From positions 1-64,000 of the forward strand of contig NZ_JAUSLG010000074.1 of NCBI RefSeq assembly GCF_030646615.1: a stretch of DNA of 64,000 nt. The letters run 5' to 3'. The translations under genes and the position numbers were made by a program. This DNA comes from Phenylobacterium sp. (lineage in GTDB: Bacteria > Pseudomonadota > Alphaproteobacteria > Caulobacterales > Caulobacteraceae). Of this stretch, positions 56,252 through 64,000 are shown piece after piece; position 1 is the stretch's first letter, and each line of letters opens with the position of its first letter. The notes under the pieces are model-generated. The model had not been told where the DNA came from and ran no database searches. It saw only the letters and a list, made by a program, of their open reading frames with translations.

Positions 56252-57867
56252 CGGTCGCGGGCGGACGCCGCGGTCGGCCCGAGCGCCGCCGACGCCCAGC
56301 GGGTGGGCCGGGCCTGCTGGGAGTCCTGGCGGGATTGGCGGCGATCGTCGCCATCCTTCCGCTGATCGGAGTCGCCGCCGCCGCCCTGACAGGGGAAACC
56401 GCCACCATTCCGGCCGGCGACATCGCCCGATACGCCCTGACCTCGGCTGCGCTGGCGAGCCTGGTCGCCGTATCGACGGGCTTGGTCGGGACCCTGGCGG
56501 CATGGCTCGTGGTGATGCACCGGTTTCCTGGCCGGGACTTCTTTAGCTGGGCCCTGGCCCTGCCGTTGGCGGCGCCGGCCTTTGCGGTGGCCTACGCCTA
56601 TGCCGACCTGTTCGATGTGGCCGGTGATCTTCGCATCTGGATGCGGGCCGTCCTCGGCTTCGACCTGCCGTTCGAGATGCGAACCCTTCCCGGCGCGGCC
56701 TTCGTGCTGACCTGCGCCTTCTATCCCTATGTCTATCTGGCCATGCGCGCGGCCTTTGTGAACCAGTCCGCCCAGGCCCTGGAGGCCGCCCGCGCCCTGG
56801 GCTGCACATCGCGCCAGGCCTTCCTGCGCGTCGCCCTGCCGATGGCGCGGCCAGCGCTGGCGGCCGGCGTGGCCCTGGCGGTGATGGAGACCCTGGCCGA
56901 TTTCGGCGCCGTGCAGTTTCTCAGCGTGCAGACCCTGACCACCGGGGTGGTGCGGGCCTGGTTCGTGTTCGGCTCGCTGACCTCGGCCGCCCAGTTCGCC
57001 CTGCCGCTGCTGGGGGCTGCGGCCCTGTTGCTGTGGATCGAGCGGTGGGGGCGGGGCGGGCGCGGCTATGAGAGCGCCAACGCCCGCTGGCGTCCGCTGA
57101 CTGTGGCCGGGCTCACAGGCGCGCGGGCCGCATTGGCCAGCCTTTTTTGTCTGGGGCTGATCGCCTTTGGCCTGCTGGTCCCGGTGGGCTGGCTGGCGAT
57201 CGCCTTCCTCGACGTGACGCCGGACTGGCCGCGACTTCTCCAGGCCGGCGCCAACTCCCTGACCCTGGCCCTGCTGGGGGCCGGCGTGACCGTCATCCTG
57301 GCCGGCGCCCTGGCCCTCGGCTCGGCGTGCACGCCCGGCCTCGCGCGGCTGGCCAGCCTGGGCTACGCCACGCCGGGCGCCGTGATGGCCATCGGCCTTC
57401 TCGTGCCGGCCGCCCTGGTTTGGCGTCTGGCGCCGGGCGCCGCGCAGGGGTTTGGCGCGGGACTGATCATGCTGGTCTATGCCTATGCGGCCCGCCTCAT
57501 GGCGGCCGCCCTGGAGCCGATCGATGCGGGCCTGTCGCGGGTGGGACCTTCAATGGTGCAGGCCGCCCGCAGCCTGGGGCGAAGCCCAGCCGGGGCGGCG
57601 TGGAGCGTGCAACTGCCCATCGCCCGCGGCGCGCTCCTGACCGCAGGCCTGGTGGTCTTCATCGACATCCTGAAGGAACTGCCGGCCACCCTGATCCTGC
57701 GGCCTTTCAACTTCGACACCCTGGCGGTGATCGCCGACAATTACGCCCGTGACGAACGCCTGGCCAACGCCGGCTGGCCGGCTCTGCTGATCGTGCTGAT
57801 CGCCCTGCCGGCGGTGGTCTGGCTGACGCGCAAGATCGCCGCGTCGCGTCCTGGAGACCCCACATGA
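56242..57867 (+). CDS. fbpB: Fe(3+) ABC transporter permease, double-length
   Basis: The start TTG 56242 lies inside the preceding gene (10-bp overlap). The 541-aa membrane protein is a fused pair of permease domains, as usual for FbpB. It has about twelve helices, with EAA loops at QALEAARALGCTSRQAFLRVALP and the second at SMVQAARSLGRSPAGAAWSVQLP. It forms the membrane channel for ferric iron. The Arg-rich first 25 residues (GGRRGRPERRRRPAGG) are cytoplasmic. The ATPase gene overlaps by 4 bp. Confidence 0.94.
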   Translation: MAITVAGGRRGRPERRRRPAGGPGLLGVLAGLAAIVAILPLIGVAAAALTGETATIPAGDIARYALTSAALASLVAVSTGLVGTLAAWLVVMHRFPGRDFFSWALALPLAAPAFAVAYAYADLFDVAGDLRIWMRAVLGFDLPFEMRTLPGAAFVLTCAFYPYVYLAMRAAFVNQSAQALEAARALGCTSRQAFLRVALPMARPALAAGVALAVMETLADFGAVQFLSVQTLTTGVVRAWFVFGSLTSAAQFALPLLGAAALLLWIERWGRGGRGYESANARWRPLTVAGLTGARAALASLFCLGLIAFGLLVPVGWLAIAFLDVTPDWPRLLQAGANSLTLALLGAGVTVILAGALALGSACTPGLARLASLGYATPGAVMAIGLLVPAALVWRLAPGAAQGFGAGLIMLVYAYAARLMAAALEPIDAGLSRVGPSMVQAARSLGRSPAGAAWSVQLPIARGALLTAGLVVFIDILKELPATLILRPFNFDTLAVIADNYARDERLANAGWPALLIVLIALPAVVWLTRKIAASRPGDPT

Positions 57868-58919
57868 CCGAGGCCCCCGCCGCCATCGCCCCGGCCCTGA
57901 TCGCGCGAGGTCTGGTCAAGGCCTATGGCGGACGCCCAGCCGTGATCGACGCCGATCTCCACCTGCGCCCAGGCCAGATCACCTGCCTGCTGGGACCTTC
58001 AGGCTGCGGCAAGAGCACGCTGCTCCGGCTGGTGGCCGGGCTGGAGACCCCCGACGCGGGCGAGATCGAGGCCGGCGGCAGGTTGCTCTCGGGGCCGGGC
58101 GGGGTCGTGGCGCCAGAGGTGCGAGGCATAGGCCTTGTCTTCCAGGACTATGCGCTGTTTCCGCACATGACCGCCCTGCAGAACGTCGCCTTTGGCCTGC
58201 GCGACCTGCCCCGGGTTGAGCGTCGGGCCCGCGCCCAGGCGATGCTGGATCAGGTGCGGTTGGGCGCCCGGGGCGGGGCCTGGCCCCATACCCTGTCGGG
58301 GGGCGAGCAACAGCGGGTGGCCCTGGCCCGCGCCCTGGCGCGCCGGCCCGATATCCTGTTGCTGGACGAGCCCTTTTCCGGCCTGGACGCCCATCTGAAG
58401 GGAGAGGTCCGCCTGTCCCTAACCGAGGCGCTTCGTGCGGCTGGGGCCACGGTCCTGGTGGTCACCCACGACGCCCGCGAAGCCCTGCTGATGGCCGACC
58501 ATCTGGTCCTGATGCATGGGGGGCGGATCATCCAGTCCGGCGTCCCGAGGGCCTGCTACCTCGATCCGGCGTCGCCGGACGCCGCCCGCCTGCTGGGCGA
58601 GGTCAATCTGATCGAGGCTGTGGTCGCCGGCGGCGTCGCCCGCACGGCCTTCGGCGACGTCGCGGCGCAGGGCCTCGCCGACGGACCGGCCGTGGTCATG
58701 GTGCGGCCCGAGGGGGTCAGGCTTGGGCCCGGCGGCGCCTCGGCACAGGTCGCCCAGGTGCGGTTCGGCGGCGGCTATCACGAGGTGCAGCTTGAGGCGC
58801 GCGGTCAGCGGGCGCAGATGCATCTGGCGGCTGATCCGCCCGGGCCGGGCGACACGGTGACGGTGCGCATCGATCCGGACCTGGCGCGCGCCTTTCCTCG
58901 GGCGCCAGCGACTCTCTAG
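57864..58919 (+). CDS. fbpC: Fe(3+) ABC transporter ATP-binding protein
   Basis: The 351-aa protein starts at ATG 57864 (ATGA overlap). All ABC motifs are present: Walker A LLGPSGCGKST, Q-loop VFQDYALFPHMTALQNV, signature TLSGGEQQRVALARAL, Walker B ILLLDEPFSGLD and the H-loop in VVTHDAREALL. The C-terminal 100 residues form a TOBE-like regulatory domain (VMVRPEGVRLGPGG). It energises ferric iron import. The stop shares CTAG (58916-58919) with the stop of the convergent small membrane protein. Confidence 0.95.
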   Translation: MTEAPAAIAPALIARGLVKAYGGRPAVIDADLHLRPGQITCLLGPSGCGKSTLLRLVAGLETPDAGEIEAGGRLLSGPGGVVAPEVRGIGLVFQDYALFPHMTALQNVAFGLRDLPRVERRARAQAMLDQVRLGARGGAWPHTLSGGEQQRVALARALARRPDILLLDEPFSGLDAHLKGEVRLSLTEALRAAGATVLVVTHDAREALLMADHLVLMHGGRIIQSGVPRACYLDPASPDAARLLGEVNLIEAVVAGGVARTAFGDVAAQGLADGPAVVMVRPEGVRLGPGGASAQVAQVRFGGGYHEVQLEARGQRAQMHLAADPPGPGDTVTVRIDPDLARAFPRAPATL

Positions 58920-59110
58920 CGACCGCGCCGCAGGCGGCCCCAGACGATCGCCGCGAGGGGGACGCTGAGGGCGGCCCAGGAAATCCAGTCGCCCAGGCCA
59001 TTGGCCACCAGGGCCGCCACCAGGCCAATGATGCTGGCGGCCAGGATCAACAGCGGGGCGGCGAAGGTGCGCCACAGGTTGGCGCGGTTCGAGGCGCGGC
59101 TCATGGTCAT
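58916..59110 (-). CDS. Small two-helix membrane protein
   Basis: ATG 59108-59110 overlaps the PepSY gene stop (ATGA), giving 64 aa (MTMSRASNRANLWRTF...). Two hydrophobic segments are seen (FAAPLLILAASIIGLVAALVA and WISWAALSVPLAAIVWG), and the end is basic (RLRRGR). I know similar small proteins next to PepSY membrane proteins and siderophore receptors, without a defined function. Translational coupling suggests it works with the PepSY protein. Confidence 0.75.
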   Translation of the reverse strand: MTMSRASNRANLWRTFAAPLLILAASIIGLVAALVANGLGDWISWAALSVPLAAIVWGRLRRGR

Positions 59111-60255
59111 TCTGCCGGCGCCAGGACGGGCCGATCGCGAAGCTGCGCCACCACCGGATCTGTGGCCGGCGCGCGCCTGCGGCTGAGCCACAGGTAAAGG
59201 CCGCTGGCCAGGACAATGATGGTGGCGATGTCGAGCAGGGCCCAGAGGATCTTCAGCGGCAGGCCGCCGTAATCGCCAAAGTGCAGGGGACCAGACAGCA
59301 GCAGGGCCTGGGCGTACCAGGGCATCGGCCGGATGGCGGAAAGCTCGCCGGTGCGCGCGTCGATCAGGGCCGGCGTCAGCAGGTGCTTGGTGAGCGGCGT
59401 CGCCCCCTGCATGAAGACGGCGTAGTGATGCTCGGTGGAATAGGCCACGCCCGGGAAGGCGACGAACTGCACGCGCATGCCGGGCGCAGCGGCCAGAGCG
59501 GTGTCCACCGCCTCCTGGATGGAGGCCTCGGCGCGGGCCGGCGGCAGGCCCTTATAGGGCGCCGTCATCTCCGACAGCTGGTCGGCCTGCCACAGCTGGA
59601 TGATGGGTGTGGAGAGGGTGTTGATCGTGCCGGTCAGGGTCACGACGCTCAGCCAGGCCACGGTCACCACGCCCATCAGGTTGTGATAGTCGAGCCACTT
59701 GACCCGCGAAGACCGGCTGACCCGCACGACGCCGAAGTCCAGCTTGCGCATGAAGGGCGCATAGAGGACGACCCCGGACACGATGGCGGCGAAGGCCACC
59801 AGGCCCATGAAGCCCAGGAACAGCATGCCGGGCAGGCCCATGAACATGTCCACATGCAGATGCAGGATGAAATGCATCACCCCGCCCTCGGGGAAGGGGG
59901 GCAGGGCCGAGCCGCTTGTCCAGTCGAAGCCGGCGAAGTGCATCTCGTCGGCCGTCGCAGCCGGCGTCGGGCCGGTGGTGAAGTTCACCACGGGGCGGTC
60001 CTCGTCGAAGCTCAGATAGAGCGGGATCTCGCCCTCCCGCGCCGCCAGGGCGTTGGCCAGCATGGTGTCGAGGCTGAGCGTCGGCGTGCCGAGCGGCGGG
60101 GCCTCATAGACACCATGCGTTCCCAGCGCCTCGTCGATCTCCTCGTGGAAGATCAGCGGCAGTCCGGTGATGCACAGCATCAGCATGAAAGCCGTGCTGA
60201 TGAGGCTGGTCCACTTGTGGACGACAGACCAGACGCGGACGGTGTTGCGGGTCAT
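59107..60255 (-). CDS. PepSY-associated transmembrane protein
   Basis: I choose ATG 60253-60255 (MTRNTVRVWSVVHKWTSL); a TTG at 60300 lies inside the Fur-like site. The 382-aa protein has the PepSY_TM layout. An N-terminal helix carries the conserved V-H-K-W and LMLCITGLPLIFHEEID. PepSY-like periplasmic loops follow, then further helices (MLFLGFMGLVAFAAIVSGVVLY; LWALLDIATIIVLASGLYLW). Relatives next to siderophore receptors are thought to act in siderophore reduction or iron release. It is downstream of the siderophore receptor on the same strand, 110 bp away. Confidence 0.9.
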   Translation of the reverse strand: MTRNTVRVWSVVHKWTSLISTAFMLMLCITGLPLIFHEEIDEALGTHGVYEAPPLGTPTLSLDTMLANALAAREGEIPLYLSFDEDRPVVNFTTGPTPAATADEMHFAGFDWTSGSALPPFPEGGVMHFILHLHVDMFMGLPGMLFLGFMGLVAFAAIVSGVVLYAPFMRKLDFGVVRVSRSSRVKWLDYHNLMGVVTVAWLSVVTLTGTINTLSTPIIQLWQADQLSEMTAPYKGLPPARAEASIQEAVDTALAAAPGMRVQFVAFPGVAYSTEHHYAVFMQGATPLTKHLLTPALIDARTGELSAIRPMPWYAQALLLSGPLHFGDYGGLPLKILWALLDIATIIVLASGLYLWLSRRRAPATDPVVAQLRDRPVLAPAE

Positions 60256-60282
60256 GCGGGAACGGCTTAGGGGCGGCTTGCG

Positions 60283-60301
60283 GTTGAGAATTGCTTTCAA
60301 C
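60283..60301 (-). promoter_or_regulatory. Fur-box-like palindrome upstream of the PepSY gene
   Basis: The sequence GTTGAGAATTGCTTTCAAC has matching outer arms GTTGA and TCAAC and resembles the Fur consensus (11 of 19). It is 28 bp upstream of the chosen start. It suggests that this gene also has its own iron-regulated promoter. Confidence 0.45.
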
Positions 60302-60365
60302 TAAGCGGTTCTGCGCCGGGACGCAACGGACCATGCCGCTGCGTCCCGTCGTCAGGAGCCGATGA

Positions 60366-62522
60366 TCAGAAATCAACCGAGGCGGACACGATGAAGGTGC
60401 GTGGGGCGCCCAGCACCAGATAGTTGGCCCCGGGATAGCCGCCGGCCGACTGCCAGTCGTCCTGGTCGGTGACGTTTTCCACCCGCGCGCGCAGGGTGAC
60501 CGGCTTGCCCGAGACATCGAGGCTGTAGCGGGCGCCCAGGTCCAGGCGGGTCCAGGCGTCCAGGCTCACCGTGTTGGCGGCGTTCACATATTGCGAGCCG
60601 GTGTGGACGATACGCCCGTCCACCGTGAGGCCCGGGAGGGTCGGCAGGTCGTACTCGACATTGAGGTTGGCCTGGAACTCCGGGACGCCGATGACGGTCT
60701 TGCCGTCGAACGCGCCGCCCTCCGTGCGCCTGCGCTCGGCGTCGACGAAGGTGGCGCCGCCCAGCACCCGCAGGCCGAACATCGGCTCGCCGAAGGCGCT
60801 GAGCTCGATGCCCTGATTGACCTGCTCGCCATCGACCACGAAGAGCAGATTGTCGACGATGGCGCTGGGCTGGCTGATGCTGAACAGGGACACAGTGCCG
60901 CCGAAGGTCCCGCCGTCATACTTCACGCCGGCTTCGTACTGCTTGCTGCGGAAGGGGGCGGTGATGTCGCCGGGGTTGAGGATCGGGACGCCGCCCACCG
61001 CGCCGGGCGCGATCTGGCCGGGCGTGAGGGCTTCGGCATAGTTGGCGTAGACCGACACGGCGTCGCTCGGCTTGAACACCATGCCGACGGCCGGGGTGAT
61101 GGCGTCCTCGGCGTACTGCGTATCCTGCACGCCGGAATTGTAGTTGAACGTGGTGGTTTCGATCTCCTGGTAGCGGGCGCCCAGGGTGGCGATCAGGCGG
61201 CCGTCCATGAGGGTGATCATGTCGGCGATGGCCAGGCTGCGGTTGTCCACCTTTTCGGTGACCTTGGGATCGGACAGCACGCCGCCGACGAAGAAGTTGG
61301 CGGCCGGCGGGGCCACGGCCACGGGATTGTAGAGGTCGCCGGCGAAGCCCGCGAAGTTGGAAAAGGCGTAGGCGTTGCGCGACTTCGACTGGATCGCCGA
61401 GGCCGAGACGACGACGCGATGCTCCAGGCCGCCGGTGCTGAAGTCGGCCCGGACGCCGACGTCAGCCGAGATGATCTCGTCCTCGCGGCGGTTGTCGAAG
61501 CGATAGGCGCTGGTGGTCCCGTCCGCTGAGGCGTTGGGGTTGGCCAGCACGTTTTCCTCCTCGCCGTCACGACCACCCACGGCGGCCCACAGCGAGACAT
61601 TGGCGTTCAGATCGAACTCGCCGCGGACCACGCCAAACAGCTGGCGCTCGTCGGTGAAGGTCCAGGGCTGGGCGAAGTTGCTGTCGGCTGAGGGGGCGGC
61701 GGGCACGGCGCCGTTGGGGGTCACGCTGGGCCGCGGGGCGTCGATCCGGTGATCCTGGAATCCGAGGTCGGCGGAGAAGCGCAGGCGCTCGCCCTCATAA
61801 TCCATGCCCAGGGCCGCCACCGACAGATCGCGGTCCTGATCGGCGACCGAGGTTTCGCCGTCGCGCTTAACCAGGTTCAGCCGGACGCCAAAGTCGTCGG
61901 CCGCGCCAAAGCGGCGGGCGACATCCAGTGCGCCATAGAGGGCGCCTTCGGTCTCATAACCGACCGTCGCCCGGGTCAGCGGATCCTGAGGCGCGCGCTT
62001 GGGGACCAGGTTGAAGGCGCCGCCAATGCCGCTGCCGCCGGGGGCTGCGCCGTTCAGGAAGGAGTTGGCGCCGCGGAAGACTTCCAACCGCTCGATCAGT
62101 TCGGCGGCCACGAACTGCCGGGGCAGGACTCCATAGACGCCGTTATAGGTCATGTCGTCGGAATAGACCGGGAAGCCGCGGACGACATAGAGTTCCTGGA
62201 AGTTGCCGAACCCCTTGGCGACCCGGACGGTGGGCTCGTTCTTCAGCACGTCGCCGACGCCGGTGGCCTGCTGATTGCGAACCAGTTCTTCGGTGTAGTT
62301 GGTGGCCGAGAAGGGGGTGTCCATTACGTCCAGGGCGCCGAACAGGCCCACCCGGCCGCCCCGGGCCACCTGGCCGCCGGCATAGACGGGCGCCAACTCC
62401 ACCTGCGAGCCGGTGACCACCAGCTCGTCCACCTCGACGCCCTGGGCCAGGGCCGCCGGGGCGCCTGCGAGGACGAAGGCCAGGGCGCTGGCGCCGGAAA
62501 GCAGGGTCTTGAGGGCGGACAT
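60366..62522 (-). CDS. TonB-dependent siderophore receptor
   Basis: The 718-aa product has a signal peptide ending PAALAQG and a TonB-box-like VDELVVTGS. The siderophore-receptor plug follows: DTPFSATNYTEELVRNQQA, then FGNFQELYVVRGFPVYSDDMTYNG. The ELIERLEVFRGANSFLNGAAP motif is typical of the family. The beta-barrel ends with TFIVSASVDF. It would import a ferric siderophore across the outer membrane with TonB energy. The neighbouring PepSY protein and Fe3+ ABC transporter fit an iron role, and a Fur-like site lies 29 bp upstream of the ATG. Confidence 0.94.
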   Translation of the reverse strand: MSALKTLLSGASALAFVLAGAPAALAQGVEVDELVVTGSQVELAPVYAGGQVARGGRVGLFGALDVMDTPFSATNYTEELVRNQQATGVGDVLKNEPTVRVAKGFGNFQELYVVRGFPVYSDDMTYNGVYGVLPRQFVAAELIERLEVFRGANSFLNGAAPGGSGIGGAFNLVPKRAPQDPLTRATVGYETEGALYGALDVARRFGAADDFGVRLNLVKRDGETSVADQDRDLSVAALGMDYEGERLRFSADLGFQDHRIDAPRPSVTPNGAVPAAPSADSNFAQPWTFTDERQLFGVVRGEFDLNANVSLWAAVGGRDGEEENVLANPNASADGTTSAYRFDNRREDEIISADVGVRADFSTGGLEHRVVVSASAIQSKSRNAYAFSNFAGFAGDLYNPVAVAPPAANFFVGGVLSDPKVTEKVDNRSLAIADMITLMDGRLIATLGARYQEIETTTFNYNSGVQDTQYAEDAITPAVGMVFKPSDAVSVYANYAEALTPGQIAPGAVGGVPILNPGDITAPFRSKQYEAGVKYDGGTFGGTVSLFSISQPSAIVDNLLFVVDGEQVNQGIELSAFGEPMFGLRVLGGATFVDAERRRTEGGAFDGKTVIGVPEFQANLNVEYDLPTLPGLTVDGRIVHTGSQYVNAANTVSLDAWTRLDLGARYSLDVSGKPVTLRARVENVTDQDDWQSAGGYPGANYLVLGAPRTFIVSASVDF

Positions 62523-62550
62523 GAGCGGAGCCTTGGAAGTCGCGAGCGAT

Positions 62551-62569
62551 TATGAAAGTCGTTCGCAAT
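62551..62569 (-). promoter_or_regulatory. Fur-box-like site upstream of the siderophore receptor
   Basis: The plus-strand sequence TATGAAAGTCGTTCGCAAT matches 13 of 19 bases of the AATGAGAATCATTCTCATT-type Fur consensus, with half-sites TGAAA and TTCGCA. It lies 29 bp from the receptor start and 98 bp from the divergent porin start. Confidence 0.45.
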
Positions 62570-62666
62570 AACAGCTTGGCGGCGCTGCGGCAAAGCCCTT
62601 CCGGCGCACGGATATCAGCGATCGCCGCCCTGTGGCTTCGGCGCCATCTCATCTGTATAGGGAAGA

Positions 62667-63803
62667 ATGCTCCGCACGATTCCCTCAGCCCTTGGGACGG
62701 GCCTGGTCCTGGGTCTATCGCCCATGGCCGCCGCCGCAGCCTTTGCCGCCGAAGGACCCAACCTGAGGGGGCGGCTGCAGTTCGACGCCCTGATCGCCAA
62801 CAATGACGAGGGCTCCACCATCACGGGCGGAGAGGTGCGCAGGCTCTATCTGGGCGTCAAGGGCGACCTCTCCGACGAAGTCGCCTATGTGGCGGAGGCC
62901 GACTTCAGCGGCCCCGACGTCACCCTCCAGGATGTCACCCTGGCCTATCAGGCGACGCCGTCCCTCGAGATTGTCGTCGGCCACTTCAAGCCGCCGGTCA
63001 CCAATGAAGACCTGACCTCCGACACCCAGACCCTGTTCCTGGAGCGCTCCGCCTATGTGGGGGCGATCGCCCCGGGACGTCGCGTCGGCCTGGCCGCCAA
63101 CTACGTCCGTGAGCGTTGGGGCGTGCAGGGGGGCGTCTTCGGCGAGGCCAAGGACCGTGACCTGGACGGGGACGAAGGCGAAACCCGGCTGCTGGCCGTG
63201 CGCGCCTATGGCGACCTGCTGCCCGGTGAGGCGGCGATGCACATGGGCGCGTCGGCCTACGCCCTTGAGAAAGACACCCAGGATCCCACCGTCAGCCTGT
63301 CCCAGCGGCCGGAAAGCGGGCGCGCGCCCACCGCCTTGGGCACCGGCGACTTCACCGCCGATGCGGCGCGGTTCGTCGGGGTCGAGATGGGCTACGGCCA
63401 GGGGCCCGTGACCTTCCAGGCGGAGGGCGGCCTCATCGACTATGACGGCCCGGCGGCCAGCCCCCGGTTCGGCGGCTGGTCCGGCCAGGTCGCCTGGCGC
63501 TGGACCGGCGAGGCGCGGCCCTATGATGTCGCCTCGGGCACGTTCGGCCGGGTGCGTCCTGATCGGCCCTGGGGCCAGGGCGGTTTCGGCGCCCTGGAGA
63601 CCGGCCTGAGGGTCAGCCGCCTCGACCTCGACGACGGGTCGATCACCGGCGGCGAGATGACCACCTATGGCGCGGTGATCAACTGGCTGCCGGTCACCCG
63701 CCTGCGCCTCTCGGCCAACCTGATCCAGGCCAGCATCGAGGATGCTGAGACCGGCGTCACCGATGAAACCCTGCTGACCGTCCGCGCCGCCGTCGACTGG
63801 TAG
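62667..63803 (+). CDS. Phosphate-selective-type porin (OprO/OprP family)
   Basis: The 378-aa protein has a signal peptide (LGTGLVLGLSPMAAAAAFAAEG). The OprO/P pattern follows: RGRLQFDALIANNDE, then EVRRLYLGVKGDLSDEVAYVAEADF, LQDVTLAYQATPSLEIVVGHFKPP and SDTQTLFLERSAYVGAIAPGRRVG. It ends in a strand with a terminal aromatic residue (VRAAVDW), as outer-membrane barrels do. The anion-specificity loop is not readable, so phosphate or polyphosphate specificity is only by family. It is divergent from the siderophore receptor gene across 144 bp. Confidence 0.88.
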   Translation: MLRTIPSALGTGLVLGLSPMAAAAAFAAEGPNLRGRLQFDALIANNDEGSTITGGEVRRLYLGVKGDLSDEVAYVAEADFSGPDVTLQDVTLAYQATPSLEIVVGHFKPPVTNEDLTSDTQTLFLERSAYVGAIAPGRRVGLAANYVRERWGVQGGVFGEAKDRDLDGDEGETRLLAVRAYGDLLPGEAAMHMGASAYALEKDTQDPTVSLSQRPESGRAPTALGTGDFTADAARFVGVEMGYGQGPVTFQAEGGLIDYDGPAASPRFGGWSGQVAWRWTGEARPYDVASGTFGRVRPDRPWGQGGFGALETGLRVSRLDLDDGSITGGEMTTYGAVINWLPVTRLRLSANLIQASIEDAETGVTDETLLTVRAAVDW

Positions 63804-63819
63804 GCGAGGGCTCCGGCCC

Positions 63820-64000
63820 TCAGCGTCTGGCCGACCGCATCTGCTGCAGGCGCGCCTTGGCGGCGTCGCGCTCGGCGGCGGTCAGTATCCCGTCATTGTT
63901 GGCGTCGGCCAGGGCGAAGGCGACCGGCGGCGAGGCCAGCATCTCCTCACGCGTGAGGGCGCCGTCGCGATTGCGGTCGGCGGCCGAGATCATGCGCTGC
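63820..64000 (-). CDS. EF-hand domain protein, C-terminal part
   Basis: A minus-strand frame enters from the right edge and stops at 63820-63822. The 60 visible residues contain two calcium-binding EF-hand loops, DRNRDGALTREE and DANNDGILTAAE, with Asp/Asn at positions 1, 3 and 5 and Glu at 12. It ends ARLQQMRSARR. Such small EF-hand proteins are usually exported. The start and any signal peptide lie outside the window. It converges on the porin gene with a 16-bp gap. Confidence 0.85.
   Translation of the reverse strand, partial: QRMISAADRNRDGALTREEMLASPPVAFALADANNDGILTAAERDAAKARLQQMRSARR

Overview
The window is GC-rich, densely packed bacterial chromosome, most likely from an alphaproteobacterium of the Caulobacteraceae (Caulobacter, Phenylobacterium or Brevundimonas type). 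This placement is an inference from gene content: large TonB receptors of the Xanthomonas/Caulobacter class, a NasS/NasT nitrate sensor pair, a manganese catalase, a HisKA_2-type kinase, and two promoter-like sequences resembling the alphaproteobacterial EcfG (SigT) general-stress consensus. I see no rRNA, tRNA, CRISPR array, insertion sequence or phage gene. Both window edges cut a gene.

Layout. (1) 1-1.3 kb: the tail of an unknown gene and a DUF1428-VOC-VOC fusion. (2) 1.6-11.8 kb: an assimilatory nitrate/nitrite island: nasT, nasS, a nitrate transporter, nirB, nirD, a nitrate reductase with a C-terminal BFD-like cluster, the siroheme methyltransferase cobA, and a thioredoxin-reductase-like flavoprotein. 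(3) 11.8-13.7 kb: a basic coiled-coil protein, a DUF2061 membrane protein and a manganese catalase with a stress-type promoter candidate. (4) 14.0-21.5 kb: a TonB receptor, a terminator, then an ECF sigma / FecR / STN-domain TonB receptor surface-signalling set. (5) 21.5-23.7 kb: a frameshifted VOC gene, a degenerate HIT protein, a small nucleotidyltransferase and a membrane-anchored aspartic protease. (6) 23.7-40.8 kb: a 17-kb minus-strand operon, glgE > treS-maltokinase > glgB > glgX-treZ > malQ > treY, in which every junction is a 4-bp start/stop overlap. (7) 41-51.3 kb: an orphan sensor kinase and an acyl-CoA catabolism cluster (ligase, two TetR-type regulators, hotdog protein, amidohydrolase, acyl-CoA dehydrogenase, alpha/beta hydrolase), then a FAD dehydrogenase. 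(8) 51.4-55.1 kb: small proteins, DUF983, a MocR regulator with a clear operator, and a chromate transporter. (9) 55.1-62.6 kb: an iron-uptake region (Fe3+ ABC transporter, PepSY membrane protein, siderophore receptor) with three Fur-box-like sites. (10) 62.7-64 kb: a phosphate-selective-type porin and a truncated EF-hand protein.

The most striking unit is the glycogen/trehalose operon. On family knowledge it encodes a closed metabolic circle: GlgE extends alpha-1,4-glucan from maltose-1-phosphate, GlgB branches it, GlgX debranches it, MalQ reshuffles chains, TreY and TreZ convert chain ends to trehalose, and TreS plus maltokinase return trehalose to maltose-1-phosphate. GlgX and TreZ are fused in one polypeptide, TreS is fused to maltokinase, and GlgE carries an extra N-terminal domain that looks like a catalytically dead GH13 barrel. 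GlgC and GlgA are absent from the window. A GGAAC-N16-GGTT promoter candidate just upstream suggests stress control of the whole operon.
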